Shown: in pieces, positions 54,458-64,000 of the stretch
How positions within the stretch are numbered: position 1 is the first letter of the stretch
How the letters are laid out: each line of letters begins with the position of its first letter
Source of the DNA: Marinobacter sp. S0848L
GTDB taxonomy: Bacteria > Pseudomonadota > Gammaproteobacteria > Pseudomonadales > Oleiphilaceae
Direction of reading: 5' to 3'
Assembly (NCBI RefSeq): GCF_023016065.1
Contig: NZ_JALKAQ010000004.1
Location: 164,462 to 228,461 of the forward strand
DNA: 64,000 nucleotides
The notes under the pieces: generated by a model
The model's database searches: none
What the model was told of the DNA's origin: nothing
The model's input: the letters and a program-made list of their open reading frames with translations, nothing else
Program-made: the position numbers and the translations under genes

Positions 54458-55844
54458 GCACTTTCTCCAATTCGGCGACCAGTTTGCGGTGAATACCACC
54501 AAAACCACCGTTGCTCATGATGACAATGTGGCAGGTTTCCGGCAGTTGTTCCAATGCTCGGGCGATCAGCGCCTCCACAGAATTCTCGACGCTGTGGTGA
54601 TCCAATTCGCCGTGTTCTGCCCGCCAGCTTTCAACCAGCTCCGGCAACCAATCCATATCACTGAGGTTACCCCACAACACCCGGTCTGCTGCTTCAGCGC
54701 TTGGGATCAGGGTTTGTTGATGCACGCCTTGCTTCATGGTGTTGGAACGCGGTTCGATGATCGCCAGAATGGGTTCGTCGCCTACCTGATTCCGCAGCCC
54801 TTCCAAAGTGGACGTAATCGCGGTGGGATGATGGGCAAAATCGTCATAGACGGTCACGCCGCCAACCTTTCCCACCAACTCCATGCGGCGCTTCACACCG
54901 GAGAACCGGCACAGGGCCGCTACTGCATGATCCGGCGTCACGCCCACATGGCGCGCTGCGGCAATGGCCGAGAGCGCGTTGCGCACGTTGTGTTGGCCGG
55001 TCAGCCCCCACTTCAACACTGCCACCGGTTGTTCGTGGTGAATCACCATAAACTGGCTACCGTCTTCCCGAAGCAGTTCCGCGCGCCAGTCGGTAGTACG
55101 GGATATTTCGCTGCCAATGGCGGTGTCCTGGACGGGGCTCCAACACCCCATATCCAACGCCTTGTCTAAATGCTTATCCACGGCGGGGCGAATGATCAGC
55201 CCTTGCGACGGCACCGTGCGTACCACATGGTGGAATTGGCGCTCGATGGCTTCAACGCTGTCGAAAATGTCCGCGTGATCGTATTCCAGATTATTTAGAA
55301 TCAAGGTATTCGGGCGGTAGTGAATAAACTTGGAGCGCTTGTCGAAAAACGCGCTGTCGTATTCATCGGCTTCAATCACAAAGAAATCACTGGTGCCCAA
55401 CCGCGCCGACACCGGAAAATCCTGCGGCACACCCCCGACCAGATAACCGGCATCAAAACCGGCCTGATCCAGAATCCACAACAGCATCGAGGTGGTTGTG
55501 GTTTTGCCATGGGTGCCAGCAACCGCCATCACCCAGCGGTGCTTCAGCACTTCCCGAGACAACCATTCGGGGCCAGACATGTAATCAATGCCGCGATTAA
55601 GCACCGTTTCAACCTCGACATTGCCCCGGGACATGGCATTGCCTATCAGCACCAAATCAGGCTTCGGCTCCAGATTCTCTACCCGGTAGCCTTCCATCAG
55701 CGCGATACCTTGGGCCTCAAGCTGGGTGCTCATAGGGGGGTAAACACCTTGGTCGGAACCGGTCACGGTATGCCCCAATTCCCGCGCGATCACGGCCAAA
55801 CTACCCATGAACGTGCCACAGATGCCCAAAATATGTATATGCAT
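54450..55844 (-). CDS. mpl: UDP-N-acetylmuramate:L-alanyl-gamma-D-glutamyl-meso-diaminopimelate ligase
   Basis: This 464-residue Mur-family ligase recycles cell-wall tripeptide onto UDP-MurNAc. It has the N-terminal MHIHILGICGTFMGSLAVIARELGHTVTGSD, the ATP loop AVAGTHGKTTTTSMLLWIL near residue 110, LILNNLEYDHADIFDS and the C-terminal FAHHPTAITSTLEGLR. The start IHILGICGTFMG distinguishes Mpl from MurC. The length is close to E. coli Mpl (457). It is the first gene of a two-gene unit with ubiX. Confidence 0.95.
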   Translation of the reverse strand: MHIHILGICGTFMGSLAVIARELGHTVTGSDQGVYPPMSTQLEAQGIALMEGYRVENLEPKPDLVLIGNAMSRGNVEVETVLNRGIDYMSGPEWLSREVLKHRWVMAVAGTHGKTTTTSMLLWILDQAGFDAGYLVGGVPQDFPVSARLGTSDFFVIEADEYDSAFFDKRSKFIHYRPNTLILNNLEYDHADIFDSVEAIERQFHHVVRTVPSQGLIIRPAVDKHLDKALDMGCWSPVQDTAIGSEISRTTDWRAELLREDGSQFMVIHHEQPVAVLKWGLTGQHNVRNALSAIAAARHVGVTPDHAVAALCRFSGVKRRMELVGKVGGVTVYDDFAHHPTAITSTLEGLRNQVGDEPILAIIEPRSNTMKQGVHQQTLIPSAEAADRVLWGNLSDMDWLPELVESWRAEHGELDHHSVENSVEALIARALEQLPETCHIVIMSNGGFGGIHRKLVAELEKVRG

Positions 55845-55988
55845 TAGGGTATTGCCTCCGATTTGAATCCTGCCAAGCCTCTACCATACTTTCTGCGGGG
55901 TCAAGAGTCGGCATCCCCTCATGAAAAACGACCGTGTTTGGCGTATCATTCGCGGCAACTTTGAACCAGCAGGAGGCTTGAGCCCGCG

Positions 55989-57251
<1,263 letters not shown>

Positions 57252-57270
57252 TCAGCGGACCTGAAAGCAA

Positions 57271-57304
57271 AAGCCCGGCTACTGAGAAGTAACCGGGCTT
57301 TTTT
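57271..57304 (+). terminator. Rho-independent terminator after phosphofructokinase gene
   Basis: AAGCCCGG (57271-57278) pairs with CCGGGCTT (57293-57300), with an inner ACT/AGT extension. A run of six T completes it. Confidence 0.9.
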
Positions 57305-57336
57305 GTGCCGCTGAGGCGTATCTGCGGAGTCTGTTT

Positions 57337-57579
57337 TTACACGCCGTGACGACGCACGTACGCGAAAAACTCATCACAACCACCGACGTATTCAGACCCC
57401 ACCAGAATTTGGGGTACCGTATGCACGGGCTGACCGATCCGCTCAGCCACATCTTGCTTGCTCAAACCCTGCTCGACCATATCAATCCAGGTATAGGGAA
57501 TGCTCTGAGATTCACACAGGTCTTTGGCTCGCAAACAAAAACCACAACTTGCGCGACCGTATATCGTGACCTGTTCCAT
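57337..57579 (-). CDS. Glutaredoxin, CGFC active site
   Basis: This 80-residue thioredoxin-fold protein has the active site ASCGFC near residue 11, the cis-proline stretch HTVPQILVGSEYVGGCDEF, and a length close to E. coli GrxC (83). The ATG at 57579 is chosen because AGGAGG lies five bases upstream; the in-frame ATGs at 57594 and 57597 do not fit. It reduces disulfides or glutathione mixed disulfides in the cytoplasm. The middle residue pair GF instead of PY is unusual for the dithiol class. It is a single gene. Confidence 0.92.
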   Translation of the reverse strand: MEQVTIYGRASCGFCLRAKDLCESQSIPYTWIDMVEQGLSKQDVAERIGQPVHTVPQILVGSEYVGGCDEFFAYVRRHGV

Positions 57580-57727
57580 AACAACCTCCTGCATCAAGGG
57601 CTACGCCTTGTGGTGAATAAGACAAAAACTGTAATTGCCACAAATAATGACACGCGCAGAAAAAATTAAAAATTGATCCTGCGCATAGTGCTCATAGTAA
57701 GTACCGATACCTGGCAAGAGCCCGGGC

Positions 57728-59854
57728 TCAGGTTTTCAGGCGTTTCAGCTCGCCATCCAACACCTGAACTTGGTCGTCGAGTGCTTCACCACTTTGACGT
57801 ACCCGCTGTGCCAACTCGCGCAGGTCCGTGGCCGCATCCCCGATTTGGGTCAGGTTGCGGTTGATCTCTTCGCTCACCGAGCTTTGTTCCTCCGCCGCCG
57901 TGGCCACCTGGGTAACGTGCTCCACGATGCCACCGATACGCTCAACAACCGTAGCCAGAGAATGGGCGGCTTCTCGGGTGCCGTCCACCGCGCCAGAAGC
58001 CCGGTCTACGCCATACTGAATCACCGACACAGCGCCCGTGACATCGCCTTTCAACGCGGCGATCATATCGCTGATCTCATCGGTGGATTCTCGGGTTTTC
58101 GAGGCAAGGCTACGCACTTCGTCTGCCACCACCGCAAACCCTCGCCCTTGCTCACCAGCCCGGGCAGCCTCAATGGCCGCGTTCAGCGCCAGTAAATTGG
58201 TCTGTTCGGCAATGCCCCGAATTACCTCAATAATCCGGTTAATTTCTTCACTGCGCTGCTCCACCTGCCCAATCGCCGAGCTAGCCTGCCCCATATCATT
58301 GGCCAGCGCATCCACTTCTTTGACCGCTGAGCCCAAGGTGTCCTGAGTAAACTGAATGCCATCACGGGCAGCACGGGCATTGTCGGCCGCTTCACCCGCA
58401 AAACCGGCTACTTCGCCTGCCGCGGCGGACATTTCATTCATTGCGGTAACCACACTATCGATATCCCCGTGCTGCTGGCCGGTCTGATCATCAATGTCGC
58501 GACTGACCGCCCCCATATCCGTGGCCTGGGCTCGCACTTTGACATTGACCTCTTTCAGGTCACTGATCATTTCTCTCAGGCGGGCGAGGAATTGGTTAAA
58601 CCCGCCCGCGAGATCGATGAGTTCCGCATGGGTATCAATATCCAGCTCGCGCGTCAGATCACCCTCTGCACTGGCCAGATTCTGCATTCTGTCGCGGATT
58701 TCATTCAGCGGTCGGGTTACCGAACGCACCAACAGAACCAACAACACGATGGCCATCAACACCACGATCGCGGCCACTACCGCCTGACGCGCAGCGGTAC
58801 TCGCCACCTCTGCCGACAATAAGTCAGTGATATCGTTCACACTGGCAAGGGCCACCTGTCGAGGTAGCTCGATCAACAATGACCACTCGCTACCCGGCAG
58901 CGTGACCTTAACCGGATGCGCAACCGCAAGCGTATGCCCGTCATCGAAATGCCCATCCGATTGATGCAGTTTGGTGAACGTCGCGGCCAGTTCGGGCAAG
59001 GCCTCCCGAAGCGGCCGCCCCAAATGCTGTTGATAATGGCTGGAGGCAGCAATCAGACCTCGCTCACTCAACAGCGTCACTCTCGACTCGCCGTCATACA
59101 GGCCCTTGCTCACCTGCTTCACCATGGCCTGTAACGTGGTGAGGTTGATGTCGATGCCGACGACTCCGGCGAACTGCCCCTCGCTTAACACCGGTACGAT
59201 CAGGCTGGTCATCAGCTCTGAATACCCGTCCTCGATTTCGTAATCGTAGGGCTCCAGCAGGCAGGGCCGGAGAGCGTCCATCGCGCACAGATACCACTCC
59301 GATTCGCGCTCACCAAACTCGTTGCGCGCGTCCAAATATTTTTCAGCCGGATCTTCTGTGCGGCTGAACTCAATGTCTCCCTGCGGGTCCCGGAAATACG
59401 AAATATCCAGTGTGCCTTCGTCACTGCTGTGTTCCGCGGCTCCGTCTTTGAAAAACTCATCCAACCCATCGTAGGCGTCGGGCTCAAAGTGAGCGTAAAT
59501 GGCGCTAACCTGGGACTGCTCCGCCAGAACGGCGCGAAGCGTATCTTGCAGCGCCCACCTGCTCATACGTCCAAACTTGTCGTCTTCCAGATTTTGACTG
59601 ATCAGAACCCGGAGTGTTTCCGGTGTTTGGTACGCGGCGTCAAACTTCCCGGCCACCAGCTCCCCGTACTGGCCAGCGGTTGCACCCAGTTGGTCCATCA
59701 CAATACCCTGCACGGTATCCCGCGTATCCGCAGATAGACGTTCCTTCATATCGCCCAGTGACCATTGCGCGGTCAATACGATACTGAGGCTGAGCAGCAA
59801 TAGCAGTGCGATCACCAGGCCGTATAGCTTGAAACGGAGCGAAAGGTGTTTCAT
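57728..59854 (-). CDS. Methyl-accepting chemotaxis protein with periplasmic Cache domain
   Basis: This 708-residue inner-membrane receptor has helix 1 near residues 7-29, then a periplasmic region of about 320 residues of double-Cache type ([45 protein letters not shown]). Helix 2 is near 360-385, followed by a HAMP domain and a long signalling coiled coil. The hairpin tip is [37 protein letters not shown]. It relays ligand binding to CheA/CheW. No C-terminal CheR pentapeptide (it ends DGELKRLKT). The start is ATG 59854. The ligand is unknown; no che genes are near. Confidence 0.95.
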   Translation of the reverse strand: MKHLSLRFKLYGLVIALLLLLSLSIVLTAQWSLGDMKERLSADTRDTVQGIVMDQLGATAGQYGELVAGKFDAAYQTPETLRVLISQNLEDDKFGRMSRWALQDTLRAVLAEQSQVSAIYAHFEPDAYDGLDEFFKDGAAEHSSDEGTLDISYFRDPQGDIEFSRTEDPAEKYLDARNEFGERESEWYLCAMDALRPCLLEPYDYEIEDGYSELMTSLIVPVLSEGQFAGVVGIDINLTTLQAMVKQVSKGLYDGESRVTLLSERGLIAASSHYQQHLGRPLREALPELAATFTKLHQSDGHFDDGHTLAVAHPVKVTLPGSEWSLLIELPRQVALASVNDITDLLSAEVASTAARQAVVAAIVVLMAIVLLVLLVRSVTRPLNEIRDRMQNLASAEGDLTRELDIDTHAELIDLAGGFNQFLARLREMISDLKEVNVKVRAQATDMGAVSRDIDDQTGQQHGDIDSVVTAMNEMSAAAGEVAGFAGEAADNARAARDGIQFTQDTLGSAVKEVDALANDMGQASSAIGQVEQRSEEINRIIEVIRGIAEQTNLLALNAAIEAARAGEQGRGFAVVADEVRSLASKTRESTDEISDMIAALKGDVTGAVSVIQYGVDRASGAVDGTREAAHSLATVVERIGGIVEHVTQVATAAEEQSSVSEEINRNLTQIGDAATDLRELAQRVRQSGEALDDQVQVLDGELKRLKT

Positions 59855-59911
59855 AGAACCCAAAACCTATTAAAGTAAGCGTTAAAACCCATAGTAGAAC
59901 ATGGAGCGCCC

Positions 59912-60337
59912 ATGGCGTACCTCACCCTGTTTTTGACATCCTTTGCGGCCGCCACGCTGCTACCCGCGTATTCCGAGATACTGCTTGGCACTTTGGCCAA
60001 GCAAGGGCTGCCACTGTTCTGGCTTTGGCTCGCAGCCACCCTTGGGAACACACTGGGTTCTGTTGTTAACGGAATTATCGGCCGGCAAGTCGATCGCTTT
60101 AAAGACAAACGCTGGTTCCCGATTAGTGAGATGCAACTGCACAAAGCCCGAAACCGCTTTAACCGGTACGGGCAGTGGTCACTGCTGCTCGGCTGGTTAC
60201 CACTGGGCGGGGATGCCCTGACACTCATCGGGGGCGTGATGCGAGTGCCCTGGCTGAACTTTATCGTTTTGGTAGGCATCGGCAAAGGCCTCCGCTACGC
60301 CCTCGTCATCTGGGCGGTTGAGAAAGCCTTCGGCTAA
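59912..60337 (+). CDS. YqaA family (SNARE-associated/DedA-like) membrane protein
   Basis: This 141-residue inner-membrane protein has four predicted helices. The conserved pieces LPAYSEILLGTLAKQG, LGNTLGSVVNGIIGRQ and LLLGWLPLGGDALTLIGGVMRVPWLNFIVLVGIGKGLRYAL match YqaA, a short branch of the DedA superfamily. DedA members act in membrane lipid flipping and envelope homeostasis; YqaA itself is uncharacterised. It is divergent from the chemoreceptor and converges with the UbiB-like gene with only two bases between. Confidence 0.9.
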   Translation: MAYLTLFLTSFAAATLLPAYSEILLGTLAKQGLPLFWLWLAATLGNTLGSVVNGIIGRQVDRFKDKRWFPISEMQLHKARNRFNRYGQWSLLLGWLPLGGDALTLIGGVMRVPWLNFIVLVGIGKGLRYALVIWAVEKAFG

Positions 60338-60339
60338 CG

Positions 60340-61737
60340 CTACTCAGGGTAAAGGTAACGCCGGAGAATATCTTCCCCGTTAAACTCCGAATACAGCACC
60401 GCGATGAAGGTATAAACGCCAATCAGCTTCCGATTCAGGAATACAAATTCCTTGGGCGGCACTCGGAAGTACCGGCTGATGGCTGAACGAGCGGCTTGCT
60501 TGGCAACCCGCGACGGCAAGTCGCTTTGCCGCCAGCGGTATTCACCTTGGTCGTTTACCGCGTAATCCGGCCACTGGCTTCGATCCCGGGCCAGAGGTTC
60601 CAGTACCGACATACACACGGAACCAAACTTTTCCAGCACAGCTTCCGGCCACTCGCGGCTCATGAAGTTCAGTGTGACACCACCATCAATGACTGCTTCG
60701 AGATCACCCTCATAGGAGGCCTTGATCATCTGAATCACCGGCGCGAGGAATTCATCGGAATAGCTTTGCACGGCACCAAAATCGAGCAATACGATTTTGT
60801 CCTGCCCGCTGTCTTCACCCGGCTCGTTGGCAATTCGAATTCGATAATTCCCAAAGTTCGGGTCGGTCTGAATTTCGCCCCAATCGAACAGTTCGCTGAA
60901 GAACAGTTCCAGAGCCGCTTTGCCCAGTTCGCTGCGCCGCGCCTGTGGCAAGGCGGCAACTTCCGGCGAACTCACAGAATGGCCGTGTTCGTAGGTGGAT
61001 GCGATGATATGGTCGGTCGAATATTCCTGCAACACCCGGGGTACCACGAACCGCGGGTCCTCGCCGAGCATGGCACGGAATTTTTCGGTGGTGCGTGCTT
61101 CCAGCCGATAATCCACCTCGCGGTGCATCATCTCCCGGACTTCTTCCAGCCAGTCGTTAAACTCCGGGCCAAAGCTGACCAGGCGGGCAACTCTCAATAG
61201 CTGGGCCACGGCGTTCAAATCGCTGTCTACGGCATCCGCAACACCGGGGTATTGCACTTTCAACACCAACTCCAGCCCGTCGCTTTTTCGAACCGCGCGG
61301 TGTACCTGCCCTAAAGACGCGGCCCCGATAGGCTCGGGGTCTACGTCCAGCTCTGCCAACCGGCCAGCGCCCATTTCAGCCTTAAGCACACGCTCTATGG
61401 CTGGCCACTCCAGCGAGGTAGTCTGATCTTCCAGAGTGTGCAGCGCTTCAGTGACTTCGTCCGGCAAAAAATGTTCACCGTACAGCGCCATCACCTGGCC
61501 AATTTTCACCACACTGCCTTTGAGCTTACCCAGCTCGTCTACCAGAAATCGGGACTGGCTCGACAACATGGCACGGTGGCGCTGATCACGGTTTTCTTTG
61601 CTGCTGAACCAGTTAGTGGCCATGTGGGAGGCCATGCGGGTCCCGGCGAACAAGCCGGCCTTGGTCAGCGACAGTCGGCGTTCAAAGCTGCCGGTCTTGA
61701 TGCGAGACACGGATTTTGCGGGCTTTTTGGTAGACAT
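60340..61737 (-). CDS. ABC1/UbiB (AarF) family atypical kinase
   Basis: This 465-residue protein-kinase-like ATPase has the family-specific KxGQ motif in LKGSVVKIGQVMALYG near residue 78, PIGAASLGQVHRAV (alanine-rich nucleotide loop), VLKVQYPGV (catalytic lysine) and IVLLDFGAVQ (metal-binding DFG). It lacks the C-terminal membrane helices of UbiB, so it is more like the soluble bacterial ABC1 members. Relatives support ubiquinone synthesis by an ATPase mechanism. It is a single gene whose 3' end almost touches yqaA. Confidence 0.9.
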   Translation of the reverse strand: MSTKKPAKSVSRIKTGSFERRLSLTKAGLFAGTRMASHMATNWFSSKENRDQRHRAMLSSQSRFLVDELGKLKGSVVKIGQVMALYGEHFLPDEVTEALHTLEDQTTSLEWPAIERVLKAEMGAGRLAELDVDPEPIGAASLGQVHRAVRKSDGLELVLKVQYPGVADAVDSDLNAVAQLLRVARLVSFGPEFNDWLEEVREMMHREVDYRLEARTTEKFRAMLGEDPRFVVPRVLQEYSTDHIIASTYEHGHSVSSPEVAALPQARRSELGKAALELFFSELFDWGEIQTDPNFGNYRIRIANEPGEDSGQDKIVLLDFGAVQSYSDEFLAPVIQMIKASYEGDLEAVIDGGVTLNFMSREWPEAVLEKFGSVCMSVLEPLARDRSQWPDYAVNDQGEYRWRQSDLPSRVAKQAARSAISRYFRVPPKEFVFLNRKLIGVYTFIAVLYSEFNGEDILRRYLYPE

Positions 61738-61888
61738 GAAGAACCTGTCTTAATGTGGGGTGTTCGAACTTGTGGTCAGTGAAAGGCACCGCCCAACAAC
61801 TCTCACGCTACATTATATCGACACTGCGCGCAGACGGCTTATCCCGTCCGCCCCGCCAGGAAGGCTATACGGGCCAATGTGTGCCGCT

Positions 61889-62527
61889 TTACCAGCCCTG
61901 TTTGAACTCGACGCTCTGCCCGTCTAGCCCCGCGATCAGGGTTTTAACCAGATGCTGCTCCACGTCGTACACCGACACACCCGGCACAAAATGGCTGACC
62001 TGTGACATCGACATGCCGGCATACCCACACGGGTTGATGCGAGAGAACGGCTCCATATCCATGTTTACGTTCAAAGCCAAGCCGTGAAACGAACAGCCTT
62101 TACGAACCCTTAGACCCAGCGAGGCAATTTTTGCGCCGTTGACATAAACACCCGGTGCGTCAGATCGGGGGGCCGCGTCGATGTCATAGTGAGCCAAAGT
62201 ACGAACGATCGCCTGCTCAATCTCATCAACCAGTGCCCGGACACCCAACTTGCGACGGGTCAGATCAATCAGCAGGTAGACAACCAACTGACCGGGACCG
62301 TGGTAGGTAACCTGTCCGCCCCGGTCCACCTGGATTACCGGAATATCACCCGGCAAAAGAATATGTTCAGCCTTACCAGCCTGCCCCTGGGTAAACACTC
62401 GCGGATGCTCGAGGCACCAAAGCTCATCAACCGTGTTTTCGTCGCGTGAGGCGGTGAAGGATTTCATTGCCTCCCACGCTTCCATGTACGGCTGTTGCCC
62501 CAGAGAGCGGATGATAAGATCTGTCAT
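61889..62527 (-). CDS. lipB: Octanoyltransferase LipB
   Basis: This 212-residue enzyme transfers octanoate from ACP to lipoyl domains, the step before LipA. Motifs are [21 protein letters not shown] near residue 70, [42 protein letters not shown] with the catalytic lysine and cysteine. The start is ATG 62527, overlapping the ybeD stop by one base (TGATG). The order dacA-ybeD-lipB is the standard gammaproteobacterial one, but lipA is not next to it here. Confidence 0.96.
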   Translation of the reverse strand: MTDLIIRSLGQQPYMEAWEAMKSFTASRDENTVDELWCLEHPRVFTQGQAGKAEHILLPGDIPVIQVDRGGQVTYHGPGQLVVYLLIDLTRRKLGVRALVDEIEQAIVRTLAHYDIDAAPRSDAPGVYVNGAKIASLGLRVRKGCSFHGLALNVNMDMEPFSRINPCGYAGMSMSQVSHFVPGVSVYDVEQHLVKTLIAGLDGQSVEFKQGW

Positions 62528-62796
62528 CACAGCACCATATGAACGCGGCCAGTAGCCTTCAGTTCTTCGAACAATGCTTTGAGCTGAGGTTCCCCGGTCG
62601 CCACGATCTTTACCCGAACCGAACAAAACCGACCATTGCGGCTGTCATTGACGGTTATATCAGCCCTATCAATGCCCGGCGAATGTTTCTCGACAATGGC
62701 GGCAACCACATCAATGAAATCGGGGGCAGAGTCTCCGATCACCTTGATCACGTAATCGCATGGAAACTCTATTTTCGGTGCTTTCGGCTCAGTCAT
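62527..62796 (-). CDS. ybeD: YbeD/DUF493 family protein
   Basis: This 89-residue small protein has the YbeD core: [33 protein letters not shown] and a C-terminal [16 protein letters not shown]. The start 62796 ([11 protein letters not shown]) matches family length; an in-frame start at 62835 adds 13 non-conserved residues. The fold resembles an ACT-like regulatory domain. It is coupled to lipB by a one-base overlap and follows dacA. Function unknown; a role with lipoate or cell-wall genes is suggested only by position. Confidence 0.92.
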   Translation of the reverse strand: MTEPKAPKIEFPCDYVIKVIGDSAPDFIDVVAAIVEKHSPGIDRADITVNDSRNGRFCSVRVKIVATGEPQLKALFEELKATGRVHMVL

Positions 62797-62839
62797 GCCG
62801 CCCTGTACTCCCACGTCGTTGCGGACTATCCGCACGGTG

Positions 62840-63991
62840 TTAATTGAATAATTGAATGAAGAAGAGCTTGATGGAATCCCACAGACGTTTGAACAGACCG
62901 CCCTGCTCTACCTCAGTCAGCGCCAGAACCGGTTGCTCGACCACGGTTTCACCGTCAAGCATCACCCGCACTTGACCCAGTTCCTGACCCATCTTAATGG
63001 GCGCTTTAATCACGGAATCAAGGTCCACCGTCGATTCCAGTTTATCGCGGGAACCGCGTGGAATGGTCACGTAGACATCCTCAGCCATACCAACCGAAAC
63101 CTGGTCAGCCACACCGCCCCAGACATCTGCCGCCATCAGCTCCTGGCCGGCACGGAACAAGCGCTCGGTTTCATAATAGCGGAAACCGTAGTTCAGCATT
63201 TTCTGGACTTCCTGCGCCCGGGCCGCCGAGCTGCTGGTGCCCATCACCGAGGCAATCAAGCGGGTATCATTTCGCTTCGCTGACGCAACAAGGCAGTAAC
63301 CCGCTTCTTCGGTGTGGCCGGTTTTCAGCCCGTCCACACTGTCGTCACGCCACAGCAACGCATTGCGGTTCGGCTGACGGATGTTGTTGTAAGTAAAATG
63401 TTTCTCGGCATAGATCGGGTAGTTTTCGGGGTAATCCTGAATAATAGCCCGGGCCAGAATCGCCAGATCATACGCCGTAGAGAAGTGATCCGGTGCCGGC
63501 AAACCGGTGGCATTCCGGAAGTTGGTATTCTTCATTCCAAGCAACTGAGCTTGCTGGTTCATGATATCCACAAAGGCTTCTTCGCTACCGGCGATGAATT
63601 CCGCCAAAGCCACCGAGGCGTCGTTACCGGACTGGATGATGACACCTTTCAGCAAATCGTGAACGGTCGCAGTGGTACCTTCACGCAGAAAAGTACGTGA
63701 GCCTTCGGTGCGCCAGGCATTCACACTGATCGGTACGCTGTCCTGCATGGAGATGCGCCCCTCATCGAGCTCACGCTCAACGATGTAGGCCGTCATCATT
63801 TTGGTCAGACTCGCCGGCGGCAGACGTTCGTTGCTGTTGTGTTCCATGATCACACGGCCACTGAGCGGATCCATCAGCACCCACGAGCTGCCGGCTATTT
63901 TAGGTGCCGACGGGATCAGCACCGATTGCGCGGCCGTCTGCGCGGAGAACACTGTCAAAGACAGAGCCAGAAGAAAGATTCGAGTAAACAT
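62840..63991 (-). CDS. dacA: D-alanyl-D-alanine carboxypeptidase (PBP5/6 type)
   Basis: This 383-residue low-molecular-weight penicillin-binding protein has a signal peptide (MFTRIFLLALSLTVFSAQTAAQ). The active-site motifs are SLTK in PPASLTKMMTAYIVERELDEG, SGN in IIQSGNDASVALAE, and KTG in DGLKTGHTEEAGYCLVASAKR. The C-terminal amphipathic helix (LFKRLWDSIKLFFIQLFN) anchors it to the inner membrane. It trims peptidoglycan pentapeptides. The ATG is 10 bases from the window edge, so its promoter is not visible. It begins dacA-ybeD-lipB. Confidence 0.96.
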   Translation of the reverse strand: MFTRIFLLALSLTVFSAQTAAQSVLIPSAPKIAGSSWVLMDPLSGRVIMEHNSNERLPPASLTKMMTAYIVERELDEGRISMQDSVPISVNAWRTEGSRTFLREGTTATVHDLLKGVIIQSGNDASVALAEFIAGSEEAFVDIMNQQAQLLGMKNTNFRNATGLPAPDHFSTAYDLAILARAIIQDYPENYPIYAEKHFTYNNIRQPNRNALLWRDDSVDGLKTGHTEEAGYCLVASAKRNDTRLIASVMGTSSSAARAQEVQKMLNYGFRYYETERLFRAGQELMAADVWGGVADQVSVGMAEDVYVTIPRGSRDKLESTVDLDSVIKAPIKMGQELGQVRVMLDGETVVEQPVLALTEVEQGGLFKRLWDSIKLFFIQLFN

Positions 63992-64000
63992 TTTGAAAGC

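Overview
The window is a gene-dense gammaproteobacterial chromosome segment with moderately high GC. The gene content and order suggest a marine, halotolerant member of the Marinobacter/Pseudomonas side of the class. The supporting evidence is a betIBA cluster joined to a choXWV choline ABC transporter, a TAXI-type TRAP transporter with a DctB-like kinase, an Anr/Fnr regulator, hemA-prfA-prmC-moeB, lolB-ispE-tRNA-Gln-prs-rplY-pth-ychF, and rpsF-rpsR-(membrane protein)-rplI-dnaB-alr. The genus is my inference from gene order and protein flavour; no marker gene was compared. I see no prophage, transposase, CRISPR array or rRNA operon.

Layout. 1-4433 (minus): TAXI receptor, fused TRAP permease and a truncated DctB-like sensor kinase. 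Upstream lie a sigma-54-like promoter and a tandem palindrome that looks like an enhancer. 4434-4851 is the only gene-free stretch over 300 bases and holds those sites plus two tandem BetI-like operators. 4852-13451 (plus): betI-betB-betA-choX-choW-choV and a lipoprotein alkaline phosphatase, a choline-to-glycine-betaine unit with GC hairpins between several genes. 13541-18156 (minus): a tightly packed six-gene run, DUF432-like, MscS channel, retropepsin-like protease, RimK, M14 deacylase/carboxypeptidase-like and YjbQ. 18294-23843: photolyase, a large structured inverted repeat, then moeB/prmC/prfA/hemA on the minus strand. 24079-31185: TPR lipoprotein, lolB, ispE, tRNA-Gln, prs, rplY, pth, ychF, tRNA-Met. 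31186-35600: a PACE-type efflux protein next to a degenerate copy of the tRNA-Met 3' end, a beta-lactamase-fold hydrolase, metY-like and lipA. 35674-41880: BetT-like transporter, Spy-like periplasmic protein, YlqF GTPase, Anr/Fnr, RmlD-like protein and a small unknown protein. 41910-50012 (minus): alr, dnaB, rplI, membrane protein, rpsR, rpsF, rlmB, rnr. 50266-57251: tRNA-Leu, a large unknown lipoprotein, acyl-CoA dehydrogenase, ubiX, mpl, PPi-type phosphofructokinase. 57337-63991: glutaredoxin, chemoreceptor, YqaA, UbiB-like kinase, lipB, ybeD and dacA.

How they work together. Osmoadaptation is a clear theme: choline uptake (ChoXWV, BetT), its oxidation to glycine betaine (BetA, BetB), BetI control, possible release of choline from phosphocholine by the phosphatase, and an MscS valve for down-shock. 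A second theme is ribosome modification. RimK sits with a protease and an M14 peptidase that could form a write/erase pair, and ribosomal protein S6, encoded in the same window, ends in three glutamates. The least conventional parts are the six-gene RimK/MscS operon, the sigma-54/DctB-type control of a TAXI transporter, and the 29-bp stem repeat between phr and moeB.
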